DNA of 64,000 bases from Sipunculus nudus. Its lineage: Eukaryota > Annelida > Sipuncula > Golfingiida > Sipunculidae. Where the stretch lies: the NCBI GenBank assembly GCA_026874595.1, contig CM049312.1, positions 69,720,929 through 69,784,928 of the forward strand, given 5' to 3'. Each line of letters begins with the position of its first letter. Positions within the stretch are counted from its first letter, which is position 1. Positions 33,447-45,171 of this stretch are shown one piece after another. A model generated the notes under the pieces. It saw only the letters and a list, made by a program, of their open reading frames with translations. It was not told the origin of the DNA and did not search any database. Position numbers and translations under genes: made by a program.

Positions 33447-35363
33447 GGTCCCAGCAAAATTTTTTAACCAATTATTATACTGAAGGATATTGATTTGATA
33501 ATTTAAACCACCACTATGAAAGTCATGAAACTTTGAGCACTTGTAGTTTACATGTTACAGCATGCGCTGTGATTAGAATATTTCTGTTCTGGTAAACAAA
33601 TTTCAGTCATATTTACATTAAATTCTCCCATGTTTGTGAGTGAGACTCCAAAATTTGGTGAAAATTACACTTAAATGGCCAGAACTTCTTAAAAAATTGG
33701 CTTAGACTTATAAAATTTTCTGTGTTTATAGAGGCTGGTGTGGCCTTTACAAATATGATAAAATGTATCATATTTTCAGCCACAAAACTAACCTGTGAAC
33801 CATTGTTTAACAATTTTTCATATCCAACCTTTAGTGTGAAAGTGCCCTTAGTCAGTCATGCAAAATTTACAGTAGATAATTTTAATCCCTTTGTGGTCCT
33901 TCAACCATGCCATGGAGTACCAGGGAAGGTCATCAGCTCACACTGTCACAGGATGTGTTAATGAGGACCCTCCACACCTACCTGGGAGCTCCCTCATTTG
34001 ATTGGCAAAACCACAGGCTTCAGCGTTATTCTGTAAACTTCATAATACAACATAGGAATAATTATCATGTTTAAAATTAAATATAAAAATAATATCATTC
34101 ATGAAAAAAGTGATACCTGAAATTAAACCTTTTTGTACGATAAACTAAAGGGATAAGATGATATATAAGTAAAAGGAGTATCTAAAATTTATATATTCAA
34201 GTCCCATTTTGTCTGATGGGGACTGATATGCATATTCCACATTTTCACATCTTGTGCCAGTATTGGGTCACAGGAATGAGGCTTCTGCAACCAACCCCCC
34301 TCCCCCCCCCCCCCACCCAGGACAGACGGTCTATGTTTATATGTGAAAATGCCGTACTGCCAATGGCATCATATTATCTGTAACTTGTTAAAGACTTTCA
34401 TGACCTCCATTGAGTGCTTTGGGTATGAGGTACATGTACAATATGCTACAATGTGTAAGAGAGCCCTAGAAAATAATTTAAAAAAAACTTGAGATATTCT
34501 ACTAAAATTATGGCTACAAATGTTGTGTTCTTCATAAACCAAAGATATTTTTATCAAATGTGTATGTAACATACAACTTGGACAGTACTTTTCCACTTTA
34601 AATGTCAAATAGAAGAATATTCTCCATGTAAGCAGTGATAGAAATTATCAGTGGTGATAAGCGGTGAAAAATGTTTGCTTTGGTCTTGCTTATCCATCAG
34701 CCACAGCGGGCTGCCAGCCTCTTTAGATAACTTGTTACAATGTATCAACTACCAGTGGTACTGCTCTGTGAGCAAAGGTAACACGGGTCATTGTTTCTGA
34801 TTTTGAGACAATTTCAAGCCCTGGGGCTGCAAAGTTTTAAAAGTGAGTCCAGTTTTCAATATTAAGTTAAATTATTTGGTCATTCGAATAAATTACTATT
34901 TCTGCCCCAGATTACCAAAGGTTTCCTGTCATAAACAATATTTGAGATTATATGATTTTTTCCCAGCAAGGGTTTAAAGTTCTGGTGTTTTCCTAAAGTT
35001 TTATATGTGGCAGTTTCCAGTATCCTTGACATGTATGTCGTATAGTCCTAAATACGGTTAGTAATTTCTGAGTCTTTCTGACAAAATAAGCGTGTTCTTA
35101 ATATTCTAATTAAAATAACCCCTTAACTGTCCGGCAACCATTGATAGACTGTTACCCTGCAGGGTGCTCTCTCTTAATGTTCTGATTATCTTACAGCAGA
35201 ATCCCACTCTAGCCCTTAATCATAAAATTATACTTTTAAAAGCGTCCTGCTGTCCAGCACTGTGGGCCATTTCTGATCTTCATGGTGATTACATTAAATG
35301 TAAACAAAGCCGCTCTTATAAAAACTGGTGGGCAGTTGTGCATTACATAGGTGCTGTCACCAT
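33447..35363. other. Unassigned stretch upstream of SRRM2
   Basis: No gene recognised; poly-C at 34302-34314. Confidence 0.5.
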
Positions 35364-35720
35364 TAGGGTTGGGGCCAATTACATTGAAAAGTAATCATTA
35401 CAATTACAATAATAAATTCTTCTCTTGTACAACCTGTGTAGACCCACCATAATTGGATTCATTCTTCATATGTTTGACCCATTATTAAAGGAATAACCCT
35501 GTCAATTTTGGTGTCAGAGGGCCAGTTCTTCAAACAAGTTCTTCAGAAATCTTATTCTTCTCTTGCACAATCTGGAAAGATCAGTCATGATTTTATTCAG
35601 TCTTCACCTGTGTGACCCATCACTTAAGGAAGAATCCTGTCGACTTTGGGTCGGAACTCAGAAGGTCAGAGGTCGAGATCACTGCTGAATTTAATCTCAA
35701 GCTTGCCTTCAGATGATAAA
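35364..35720. repeat. Degenerate repeat just upstream of SRRM2 exon
   Basis: Starts AGGGTTGGGGCCAATTACAT, resembling the terminus of the hAT MITE at 43108. It is followed by two related blocks of about 150 bases (ATTCTTCTCTTGTACAACCTG at about 35415 and TTCTTCTCTTGCACAATCTG at about 35557), each with TTTGACCCAT/GTGACCCAT and AGGAAYAAYCCTGTC. Confidence 0.45.
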
Positions 35721-35871
35721 ATTCCTGTTTCTTTGAATGTTAAGCTATACCATCTTGCCAGTCAACTGCATGTCTTGACCCTTGGTTAACATTTCCTTTA
35801 AATATGTATGTGACCCTGGTGAGGGGTATATGGAGAGGATAGAAACTAATGTTTCTTTTTGTCTTTTGCAG

Positions 35872-36143
35872 ATCATACGATTGTGATACAAATCACTCAG
35901 AACCATGTATAATGGTATTGGGCTTCAGACCGCCCGGGGCAGTGGTACAAATGGCTACGTCCAGCGAAATCTGTCCTTCATTAAACGACATAAAGACAAG
36001 GTCGACTACAAGTCGGAAGAGGAACTCAAAAAGCTAGATGCCTCACTTAGTAAACAACCTAACCATGAAATCCTTGATCACGAAAGGAAACGACGAGTTG
36101 AGCTCAAGTGTATTGAGATGCAGGAGCTTATGGAAGAGCAAGG
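35872..36143 (+). CDS. SRRM2: SRRM2/SRm300 (Cwc21) orthologue, first coding exon
   Basis: The ATG at 35905 opens MYNGIGLQTARGSGTNGYVQ, the near-invariant N terminus of SRRM2/Cwc21 proteins. Residues 55-80 (EILDHERKRRVELKCIEMQE ...) begin the cwf21 domain. The family's N terminus lies in the catalytic core of the spliceosome and contacts the U5 proteins Prp8 and Snu114/EFTUD2. Bases 35872-35904 are 5' UTR behind a strong 3' splice site (TTTCTTTTTGTCTTTTGCAG), so at least one upstream non-coding exon exists. The donor is GG|GTAAGT and the intron is phase 2. There are 79 full codons plus a split glycine. Nothing disrupts the frame. The gene symbol rests on the N terminus only; the RS-rich body is outside the window. 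Confidence 0.93.
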
Positions 36144-36432
36144 GTAAGTGATTCTTATAAAAAAAACAAAATACCAACTGTATTGAAAATTAATTAATAT
36201 ATTGCATTCCTTTTTTCAATCCAGTTCTTAATTAGTTTTAGAATGAGAATGATCAATAGAACGCTCTTTAAGCATCATTGATGGTTATTTATTCGAAACA
36301 CTTGGCACCTCTGATTTGCTCTACTACACTACTAACATTTTTGCTGGCTGGGGTTGCCAGACATTTAAAGATAACTGACATCTATCAACGAAATACAATC
36401 CCTTGATCCTTTTGAAAGAATAGCTCAGAATA

Positions 36433-36715
36433 CATTGATCCCACCACACACAGGCTGTTGATTTTGTTCATATCTAAATGTTTATAACATGTGGGGGGCT
36501 GCCAAAATAGTTCAAACACATTCAACAAGGACATCTGGTGGCAAGTCAAAGGGCATTTTGCAACTAGTGACCTGTGACACATTGGACCACGTCCACCTGA
36601 TGTTACATGCATGTTTTTTAATGTTTGTGGATAAACAGCTTTTCTGTCTAACAGTTTGTAGATAGTTGAGCTCATATATCCCTCAAAGAGGCAAAAAAAG
36701 AACAACTGTTAACAG
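36433..36715 (+). repeat. Dispersed repeat family X, copy 2
   Basis: Same ordered phrases as 14728-15060 (CCACACACAGGCTGTTGATT, GACATCTGGTGGCAAGTCA, GCATTTTGCAACTAGTGACC). Lies in the SRRM2 intron. Confidence 0.65.
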
Positions 36716-36739
36716 GAATTACCTATAGTTTATAAATAA

Positions 36740-37330
36740 ATTATGTCTCCCCTCCCATTGGGGGAGTTATACATATATAGCGTTTGGTCTGTTGTCATCG
36801 ATGTTGTTGTCAGTGTCATTTCTTGTGAACACAATAACTTTTGAATGACTCCGCACTTTTTCATGAAATTTAAATTGTTTCTACCAGTATCTCGGAAAAA
36901 TTTTTAAAAAAATGGTGACATTGACCTTCATCATCAAGGTCAAATAGACTGAAGTACAAATTTTTTGTGAACACCATAAATCTTGAAAAATCACATATTT
37001 TTTCCATATATTTGAAAGACTAATTGTTTCAACCAAGTTCTTTGACATGAATGAAAACTGGTGACCTTGAATGGATCTTTAAGGTCAAATCAGTAGGAAT
37101 AGAAGTATTTCGTTTACACTCACTTTTGAACCACTCGAAATATTTTTATGAAATTTGATGTTAAATGTCCCTGGAAAGATATTGGAAATGTTTGGAAACC
37201 GGTTACCTAGACTTTTTATTAGACTATATTATTTGTGAATTCATGCTGTGACTTTTCAAGTAGTCCATAATTTTTAACTCAAATTTGGGGATGGGGGGCC
37301 CATATAGGATGGGGAGACATGCAAAGTAAG
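36740..37330. repeat. Intronic repeat with direct TGACCTTGA-like sites
   Basis: Begins TGTCTCCCCTCCCATTGGGG and ends near ATAGGATGGGGAGACATGC, so the ends (TGTCTCCCC / GGGGAGACA) are inverted repeats. The internal units repeat GTGACATTGACCTT or GTGACCTTGAATGG with AAGGTCAAAT boxes. Probably a non-autonomous element of the same broad style as 32239-33244 and 56560-57747. Confidence 0.6.
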
Positions 37331-38005
37331 CCAGAAATCACAAATTCTACTGAACATTTGTATATAAATTACTTTTACTACCTGATGTTTTCCTCAGTGC
37401 ATCTGTGGGATCTCTACTGGGAGCCAATAAATTTCCATGACACAGTTTAGCCTGTTCACAAATCTAAACATAGGGGTTAATAGAGAGTTACAGTATCCTT
37501 TTAAAATTCTTTGAAATTTGAAATGTGAGATATTAGAATTTAAATACTTAAGGTAGCAAATTCATCTGCATTCAGTTTGCACCCTTGTCCCCAAAAAATG
37601 CCACTGAGTCATTCTGTTTTCAAGCAAAACCCTATGAAGTATATATTATTTTAAACCTTATAAAATTATCTAACTGATGAAATGTAAGGAGAGCCCCGTT
37701 CGAAAAGCGGTGCCCGATAGTAAACACGGTGTCAGTCTGTCTGTCTGTCCGTTCATCCATCTTTCCATTCATCAGTGACGCTTTCTTTCACGTGTTTTAT
37801 CTAAAAAAGCATGCTTGATCTTTCTTGTATTCACAGGAATGATTAGAACCTATGAGGACTACATCCCTATTGAATTACAGGTCTGTCTGAATTCCAATAT
37901 GGCCACTTGAGAAAGTGCTTAGCTAGTGTTAGCTATGCCCCTTATATTAAAAGTGAGAATTTTGTAGTTATTACTGTTCTTCAATTAAGTGCTCTGTTAT
38001 TTTAG

Positions 38006-38116
38006 GTACACTCCAGAAGAAATAGAACAGAAGGTATCAACATTCCGTAAAATGCTGATGGAAAAAGAAGGGGTGTCAGAACGGACGGTGGAGAAAGACT
38101 CCATGGGCAGACCAGT
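38006..38116 (+). CDS. SRRM2: SRRM2 orthologue, second coding exon
   Basis: 111 bases, phase 2 in and out (TTTTAG|G ... CCAGT|GTAAGT). It completes the cwf21 domain with YTPEEIEQKVSTFRKMLMEK, aligning with the family's helical pair that follows the MEEQG turn, then a less conserved VSERTVEKDSMGRP linker. Codons 81-116 plus split residues at both ends. Because the length is a multiple of three and the phases match, skipping it would keep the frame but remove half of the domain. Confidence 0.92.
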
Positions 38117-39616
38117 GTAAGTATTTTGTTTTCTCTCTATATCCTTATTTACAGCAAATCATTGAAATAGTCCTTAAATGACCAGCAAATTTATGACTGG
38201 GCCGCTGTAACCCTACATTAATTTAGTGAGACTCGTATTTTAATAAAAGTGAAAAAAGACATCTAGCTCTGTGGTGCTGCAAAGCATAGTAAGTTGTATT
38301 TTATCTGCTTTACTTTGCAGTGTTGTACAGCATGAGGATTTGCCTGGATAATCCAGTGTATTTGAATGTGCCCAAAATTGTTAACAGTGCAGGCTGGCGC
38401 AGCATCGTCAACTCATCGTTGTCACCTATATATGTCACCTATATAGGCATTCTTGTAGCTTCTTTATGCCATGTGCTGTTTATTTAATTAGTGGCAGTAT
38501 TTGTAAGACAGTTTAATTTGACTATCAATCAGTTACCCTTAAGCCACGTAAATAATTAGATTTCTGTGATTAGAGCTTACATAATAAGAAAGATACCCGC
38601 AGAAATGCCAATTTATTGCATTTAAATAATTCCCACTCCATGGGCGGGGGGATTCCATCCCCACTCCCTACCCAACCCCCTCGTTGTGCTTCGCTCTGAA
38701 AAAGCTTTATTTACCCCCCCCCCCCCCCCCCGGCCCTGGATTTTCAGTGTCAATTTTCTTATCTAATAATATCAAATGGATGAAAATGCCATAACCCTAC
38801 CTGATTTATAACATTTTTATGACAAATTTTTTAACTCGCGTATGAGCTACACGACCCAGCATCTTCCACTACATTTCCAGATAAACCATTAGACCTAGTT
38901 AGTTGAAACTTTTACAGACGTGTCATTTACAATGTAGCAGTGCAGTGGTAAGTTTTGTAGCAATAAATTTAATAGTTTTTGAATAATATGCAAATTTTAA
39001 AAATGTGACGTCACCATTTTCAGCTCATGTGTGAAAACTTAGGAAGGAACAAACAAATTTCATTCTATTTTACAGAACTATTGTTTTTCCCTACAATTAG
39101 TGATGGATAAAAAAGGTTGGAGGGATAGTTGGAGATCTGTGACTGTTGTATGAAAGTTACAAGGAGTTTAGTTTCCATTATTTCTCTTCACCAGTAAGGG
39201 CTCTGCTGTGAAGCATTTCTTCAGTTAAGGCAGTCAATATTGAGTAATTTTTACTTTCATGCACAACATCCTATAAATGACAAAGGTTAATTGGGGGGAA
39301 ATATATCAGTTGAGATTTAAAATTTGACTTAAACTTGAATTTTTAAAATTTCGATTCAATAAAAAATTAAAGTTTCATTTTAAGACATGAAAGAAACATG
39401 GGAGAGGAAAAAAAAAAAATGGTTTGGAGATTTTGTTATGTAGTTTGATATTGGCCCATTAAAAAGTTGTTTGCTGTTACTGGTCGCTTATAACTGTGTT
39501 TCATTTAAAAATTCAAAAATTTTAATAAAATTTCATATGAAAATGAATGTGAATTTTGTAAATACATATACCATAAGAAAAAGCTCTGTTCAAGGTTTAA
39601 AATGAAACTTATACTA

Positions 39617-40612
39617 AACCCTGATCAGGATCTGGTCCAGCCCTTGTCCAGACCAGATCCTGATCAGGGTTTAGGCCGGACTAAATCCCGATCAGGATCT
39701 GGTCTGGACCAATCAGGAATTGGTCCAGACCAAATCTTGATCGGGATCTGGGCTGGACCGATTCCCGATAGGTCCAGACCAAATCTTGATCAGGATTCAG
39801 TCCGGCCTAAACCCTGATCGGGATCTGGTCTGGACCAGTTCCTGATTGAGATTCCATGGCAGACTAGAGCAGGCTTTTGGTGTAAAAATTATATTCCAAA
39901 AGGTTAAGACATGAAAATAATAAACCAAGTTGTGTAAAAAATTTAATTTTATAAATTAATATATGTGATAAAAATATGAATATATATGTATAAAAGTTGA
40001 AAATGTTGATAAGAGATTTTATAAATTGTTGGTTTTCATGAAATCAGGATTTTTTACTTGAATGTAAGCTGTTGATGAGTTGATACAAGTTAGGAATATC
40101 CCCATACTTGAAAATTGGGGCTGAAAACTTCATATGATACTTAACTTCTTATATATGTCATCCATCTAACAATTTATTCTACCTACAAAACGCATCAAAT
40201 ATATACACTTATTTACACAGTGAGTCAGTTAAACTAGTTCAGTTGTTATATAAAAAACTGAATAAACAATCTGATGAAAAAACTGGAAATAATAATTAAA
40301 CTTGAAAAATAATACAAGGACTTGAAAAATAATTATAAAAATATAATTACTCAATTAATTCAAACTTAAATATAAGTTAAGTTATTAAGGTAAAATAATT
40401 AACACTGAATTACGATTTGTCATAATTTCAGACATCCTGTCAGGGATATAGGCATGCTCTGAATCTAGGTCTGGGCTTACCTGAACCTTGTTAAGTTCAG
40501 ACAGGAACTCATTCTCTTTCCTTAACATTAATGATCAGGGTTTAGGCTGGACCAAATCCCGATCAGCATCTGGTCTGGACCAATCGGCGATTGGTCCAGA
40601 TCGGTATCTAGG
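39617..40612. repeat. Foldback element with CTGATCAGG / GGTCCAGACC boxes
   Basis: The left arm 39617-39855 is an array of short boxes such as CCCTGATCAGGATCTGGTCC and their complements, many self-complementary (TGATCA, GGTCCAGACC variants). A shorter arm with the same boxes lies at 40532-40612. The 680 bases between are AT-rich and featureless. ORFs in the arms are repeat artefacts. Confidence 0.65.
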
Positions 40613-41106
40613 CCTTGATATATACTTTCATTTGACACTTTGATACCTCCCTCTGTTGACAGGTGTCAGCACTTTCTAGTTGACCATGCTTGGAGTGTGC
40701 AAATTAACATTTGTTAAGATATTTACCATTAGATGGCAGCACAAGCTGGACTCAATCAGATAACCACAGGAAAGGCATCTGGACAGGGATACCACCAAAA
40801 TGTCAAGTCAGTGCAAGTTGGGGGTGAAATTTCTGGATGAAAAAGAAACATGATATAAACACATCAGAACAGTGGATAAGAATATGTAGAGTACTTCGTT
40901 TCATATAATGGTACTCTGAGGACGTGACTTTCTTATTTTTAGTTCTTTTCTTTCATTAAAAGCATTTTCCTGCATGTAGTTGTATAATCTTTATACAAGT
41001 TTATTTTTGAGAAAGGTTGCCGTCACTGATCCTCCTAAGAACAGATTTGGGATTCAGTTTGAGGCCTGTTTACTCTGTTCACAAATGGAAATAACATCAC
41101 CGTTTA

Positions 41107-42357
41107 CTGTGGTTGCCTTTATATTGGCGGGGCTGAATTTTCGCGGTTTTTATATTTTTAAAAGTTTCACGGGGTTCCTTTTTTGCGCTCTATCATTGGT
41201 CTAGTAGTATATTTCATTATCAAAAATAGTTTCATTTATCGGTGATTTCACTATTATCTAGGTCTCCTATTTCTCTGTCCGGATATCACGTGTTCGAACA
41301 TTCACAGACGGCTGAGCTGACGCCTGCGGGAAGCATTGACCCCGCTGGCTGTAATTAATTCAGGGCTGAGGCTCATTAAAAACAACTCAAATGTTATTAA
41401 GGTGTGTCGAGAAACCAACCTGTAACTACAAAACAGTATATTTAGTTTGTTTAGGGAAACTGTCTTGATAAGGGTATCTTACTCCTGTTAATTAAAAGTC
41501 GAGTCGTAATCACCTGCTCAACCAACAAGGGAAGCCTGTAGGTAGCCCCCTTGTTTTAGTATCAAAGGCAGGGATGTGCCCAGAATAATTTGAATGCCGT
41601 TTATATATGTTGCTAATTACTTCCATATAGGTGGAAGAAGGAACCGTATTCAGTTTCTCACAGTTAAAATCTGAAGCAAAACATAATATTCCACTGTTTT
41701 AAGGCACTTTGGCCCCAAAATGAACTGCGACCTTTCAAATATATTCAAAACTCACGTCATCACTAGCCAATCATACATCGTTTGGCGCGTCATGATTTCA
41801 CAGAATTAGACTTTTATACAATTACAAGGTGGCGCAACCCTAGCGGCTATGTTCACTACTTTAGTGGCAAATTTTATTCATTAACATGACTAAATACGGC
41901 ACAATGTGAACGAGTACCTTCTACTCAATATTCATTTTTAAGCGGCACTGGATGTCATCTAACTTGGCACACATACACGTAATTTTTAAATATTACTGCC
42001 CAGCGGGCATTGACACTTTCCAGTCATGTGCCGGGGGAAAGGAATAACTGCCGGGCACGTCCGCCGGAGTTAGCACGCACCTGCAAAGGATCCCGGTTTT
42101 TTTGCATCAAAGCCAACCAATATTATTTAAAATGGGCCCAGCATTCTCCCTGAATCATTTAACGTATATGCACCAGGCTCGATGGACAATCACTACGTAG
42201 CTGAAGATAAATATCAACTGTCGCAAACTATCGACAGCTTCTGAATTTAATGATTATGGTCTTGTATATGTGCATTCAAAACTGCGCGGTTTCATTTTTT
42301 CGCGGTCAGGGAGATATCGCGAATTTGAAACCACCGCAAATAAGAAGACAACCACAG
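41107..42357. mobile_element. Tc1/mariner-like non-autonomous element (1251 bp), CTGTGGTTG ends
   Basis: The left end CTGTGGTTGCCTTTATATTG and the complement of the right end CTGTGGTTGTCTTCTTATTT are flanked by TA on both sides (41105-41106, 42358-42359). Both ends then run into CGCGGTTT / TTCGCGG boxes. The interior is notably CpG-rich around 41270-41350 and 42005-42090. No transposase seen. Confidence 0.7.
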
Positions 42358-43107
42358 TACTTCAAGGATAAACTTGACACTGTTGTGTCTGTTCAGTGTA
42401 TATTCACGGCTAGGCCTGAACTCTGATCCTTTTAATGTATATTAAATTTGTTGATTATGTTTTTAAGGAAGGAACATGCATTAGTGGTGTTTTTTGTTTC
42501 CAATTTCATAAACAGTCATCGGTTTGAGCAAATGATCAATGATCAATCAAACCTTGGATCAGCTAAATTTTCCATTATCTATGAAACCAATCTTTTTGAA
42601 CATTTTATGGCTGAATCATCCATATCTTAACCTTTGCCAAATTCTCCCATAATTTTCAAGCTTATTTTAAGGTAACCATTTCACAATTTCAAGTTTTCAC
42701 TGTTTCACAAGAGTTTCCTTTTTTGTGATCTCACCATACTATAACCTATCATTATATGAATTAATAATATAAAGTATTATGTTCACAAAATTGTAAACTT
42801 TACACGGGACCTAAGTGAATATCAAACAAGTAGAAATCATTGTTAATTGTTGGCATATAATTAGAAAGGTCTGGTTATTTGGCTGTCTAAGATAAACGGT
42901 AATTTACAAAACAGTTATTATTTTTAATATTAATCTTTTGCTTTTGACTTGCCTTTAGTGATGGGGCCACTTATTCACAATAAGGAGGGATGACTGCCAA
43001 AATGGTCTGCATCTGCCCGTCCGTCCGTCCGTCCATCCTGCCCCATCACTGATGCTACACATTCCAAGTAAAACATGTGGCGGGGGAGTATTTGAGCCTC
43101 TTGCCCC

Positions 43108-43707
43108 CAGGGTTGGGGTTAAATTAAGTGTACTAAATACAAATATGATATCTGGTCTCCTCCAAATACAAATTCAAATATGAGTGAGTGAAGATGAATA
43201 TAAATAAAATACAGAACATCAAACACAAATACAAATATGCAAATGTAGGTTATACAGAATATTTATTAATTTCCAGCGCCATAAATATTCATAACATCTA
43301 CCGGTACTCATACAGAACATCAAACACAAATATAAATATGCAAATGTAGGTTATACAGAATATTTATTAATTTCCAGCACCATAAATATTCATAACATCT
43401 ACCGGTACTCATGTACTACTTATGTATATAAATCAGAGTCCTTTAAGAAACACTTGACTTGATGCTGTCTTTTAGGTAGTTCAAAAGTTAGATAGTAGTT
43501 AAATTTTTAAAATTATGACACATATGAATATGTGTTTATACATATGTATTTGTACAGTATTTGATCAAATACATAAAATATTGAGATTAAATGCAAATAC
43601 AAATATTATCATTTTGCTCAACACAAATACAAATATAAATACAAATACATACTTTGACTGTATTTAAATACAAATATGAAATTTATACATATTTGACCCC
43701 AACCCTG
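43108..43707. mobile_element. hAT MITE (600 bp), CAGGGTTGGGGT ends
   Basis: The left end CAGGGTTGGGGTTAAAT and the complement of the right end CAGGGTTGGGGTCAAAT differ at one base. Flanks CTTGCCCC (43100-43107) and CTTGGCTC (43708-43715) are a decayed 8-bp duplication (6 of 8). ACAAATA boxes cluster inside both ends as subterminal repeats. Bases 43211-43412 are a 101-bp tandem duplication. Confidence 0.75.
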
Positions 43708-44777
43708 CTTGGCTCTTGTTTTCATAATAATTTCCCTTTCACAAACATGGCAAATTTGAAACCCTTGTGAACAAAAATGCTATGTACCACTGTAGTTGCT
43801 GATACTTTTCTGGAGGATGTAAAAAAACCTTTGGATCTGAGTAATTTTTATGGTCGGTCAGAATGCCAGAGACCTTTTTTCCAGAGGTCTCACTGTGATG
43901 CAGGTTATCAGAAAAATGAACAATGAACAACTGACTGTCGATAAAACTCTGTCATCCCTTTACTACTAGACACCAAGAATTTTCTTTTTGTATAATTAAC
44001 ATGATTAATTAAGGTGGAAGCCGGACATATTTATTGCCAGTCTTCAAAGAGTTTGGCTTCCAAATTAAAGGTAGCAAGAATCAGTGTAACCATGAACACA
44101 AGACTCAATAGGCATTTTATATATTGGACTGGTAAGCCTACTTGAGTTGTTACACTTACAGGTGCCATTAAAGGGAATGTATTGCAATGGCTATCCATGC
44201 TATTGCATGGATATTGTAGTGACAGTCATTAATCTTAACATAAGTCGGAGGGTGTCAGATGAATTAACACACTTAGAAAACATGTGAACTCACAAACTAA
44301 AGTGAAAATCTGCTCTATTGAAACAAGTTATTTCCTGCGTCAAATACAAGATACCTGTCCACCAGTTACCTGAATGCAAGCCTTGCTTCCATTCATGTTG
44401 TCAGAACCAGGGTTGGCACAATCTTCCCGGAGGGAAGGGAAGGGAAGGGAAGAAATACTTTCTTCCCGGAAGGGAAGAAATACTTTCTTCCCACCATTTC
44501 TTCCCAGGGAAGAAATAGATTTACAACATACCTGTCATTCACGTTGTTCAAGTGACATTTTGGCATATCATATTTGTGCAAATCAGAGAGACAACTTTTG
44601 TTATATAAAAAGCTTGCAAACAGACCCTTAGTAGGTGATTGTTATGTGAATTGAGTGATGGGGCTGGATGGTATAGTCTTTAGCTGAGTTGTTGTTGCTG
44701 GTGCTGAAGGCTTGGCTTCTGCTGAGTGATTAAGATGAGTACATACACTGCAGGGATGGAGTTTGGCTTGTAGAGTT

Positions 44778-45040
44778 GAGCTGGTGTTTGGCTGAATAAT
44801 TAGGATGAACTCAACATGAGTACATACCCTGCAGGGGTGGAGTTTGGCTTGGACAGTTGAGCTGAGTAATTAGGATGAACTCAACATCAACTCACACTCC
44901 AGTGGACTTGAGCTGGTGTTTGGGTGAATAATTAGGATGAACTCAACATGAGTACATACCCTGCAGGGGTGGAGTTTGGCTTGGACAGTTGAGCTGAGTA
45001 ATTAGGATGAACTCAACATCAACTCACACTCCAGTGGTGC
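44778..45040 (+). repeat. 132-bp tandem duplication in the hAT 5' region
   Basis: Units start at 44778 and 44910 (GAGCTGGTGTTTGG...). Each contains two ATTAGGATGAACTCAACAT phrases, so the region is a duplication of an older duplication. It lies between the TIR and the transposase start and is probably 5' UTR or promoter. Confidence 0.85.
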
Positions 45041-45171
45041 CTGCACTGTGGGGTTGGTTTTCCAGCTGAGTAATTAAGATGAGCTCAAGCTGAGTTCATT
45101 TTGAGTAACTGGATGAGTGAGATAAAGTGTCAGTGTCACTGTTCTCAGTTTGTCAGTTTGATGATTTTATA

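Larger units (their letters stand above)
36144..38005 (+). other. SRRM2 intron between coding exons 1 and 2
   Basis: 1862 bases with canonical GT-AG ends. It contains repeat family X copy 2, the 36740-37330 repeat and, near 37685-37770, a short phrase (GTCTGTCTGTCTGTCCGTTC) typical of dispersed repeats in this window. Confidence 0.85.

Noticed and set aside
45127-45171. Upstream start of the second hAT transposase at a GTG
   Set aside because: A eukaryotic gene would use the ATG at 45172, whose product aligns from its first residue with the paralogue at the left edge.
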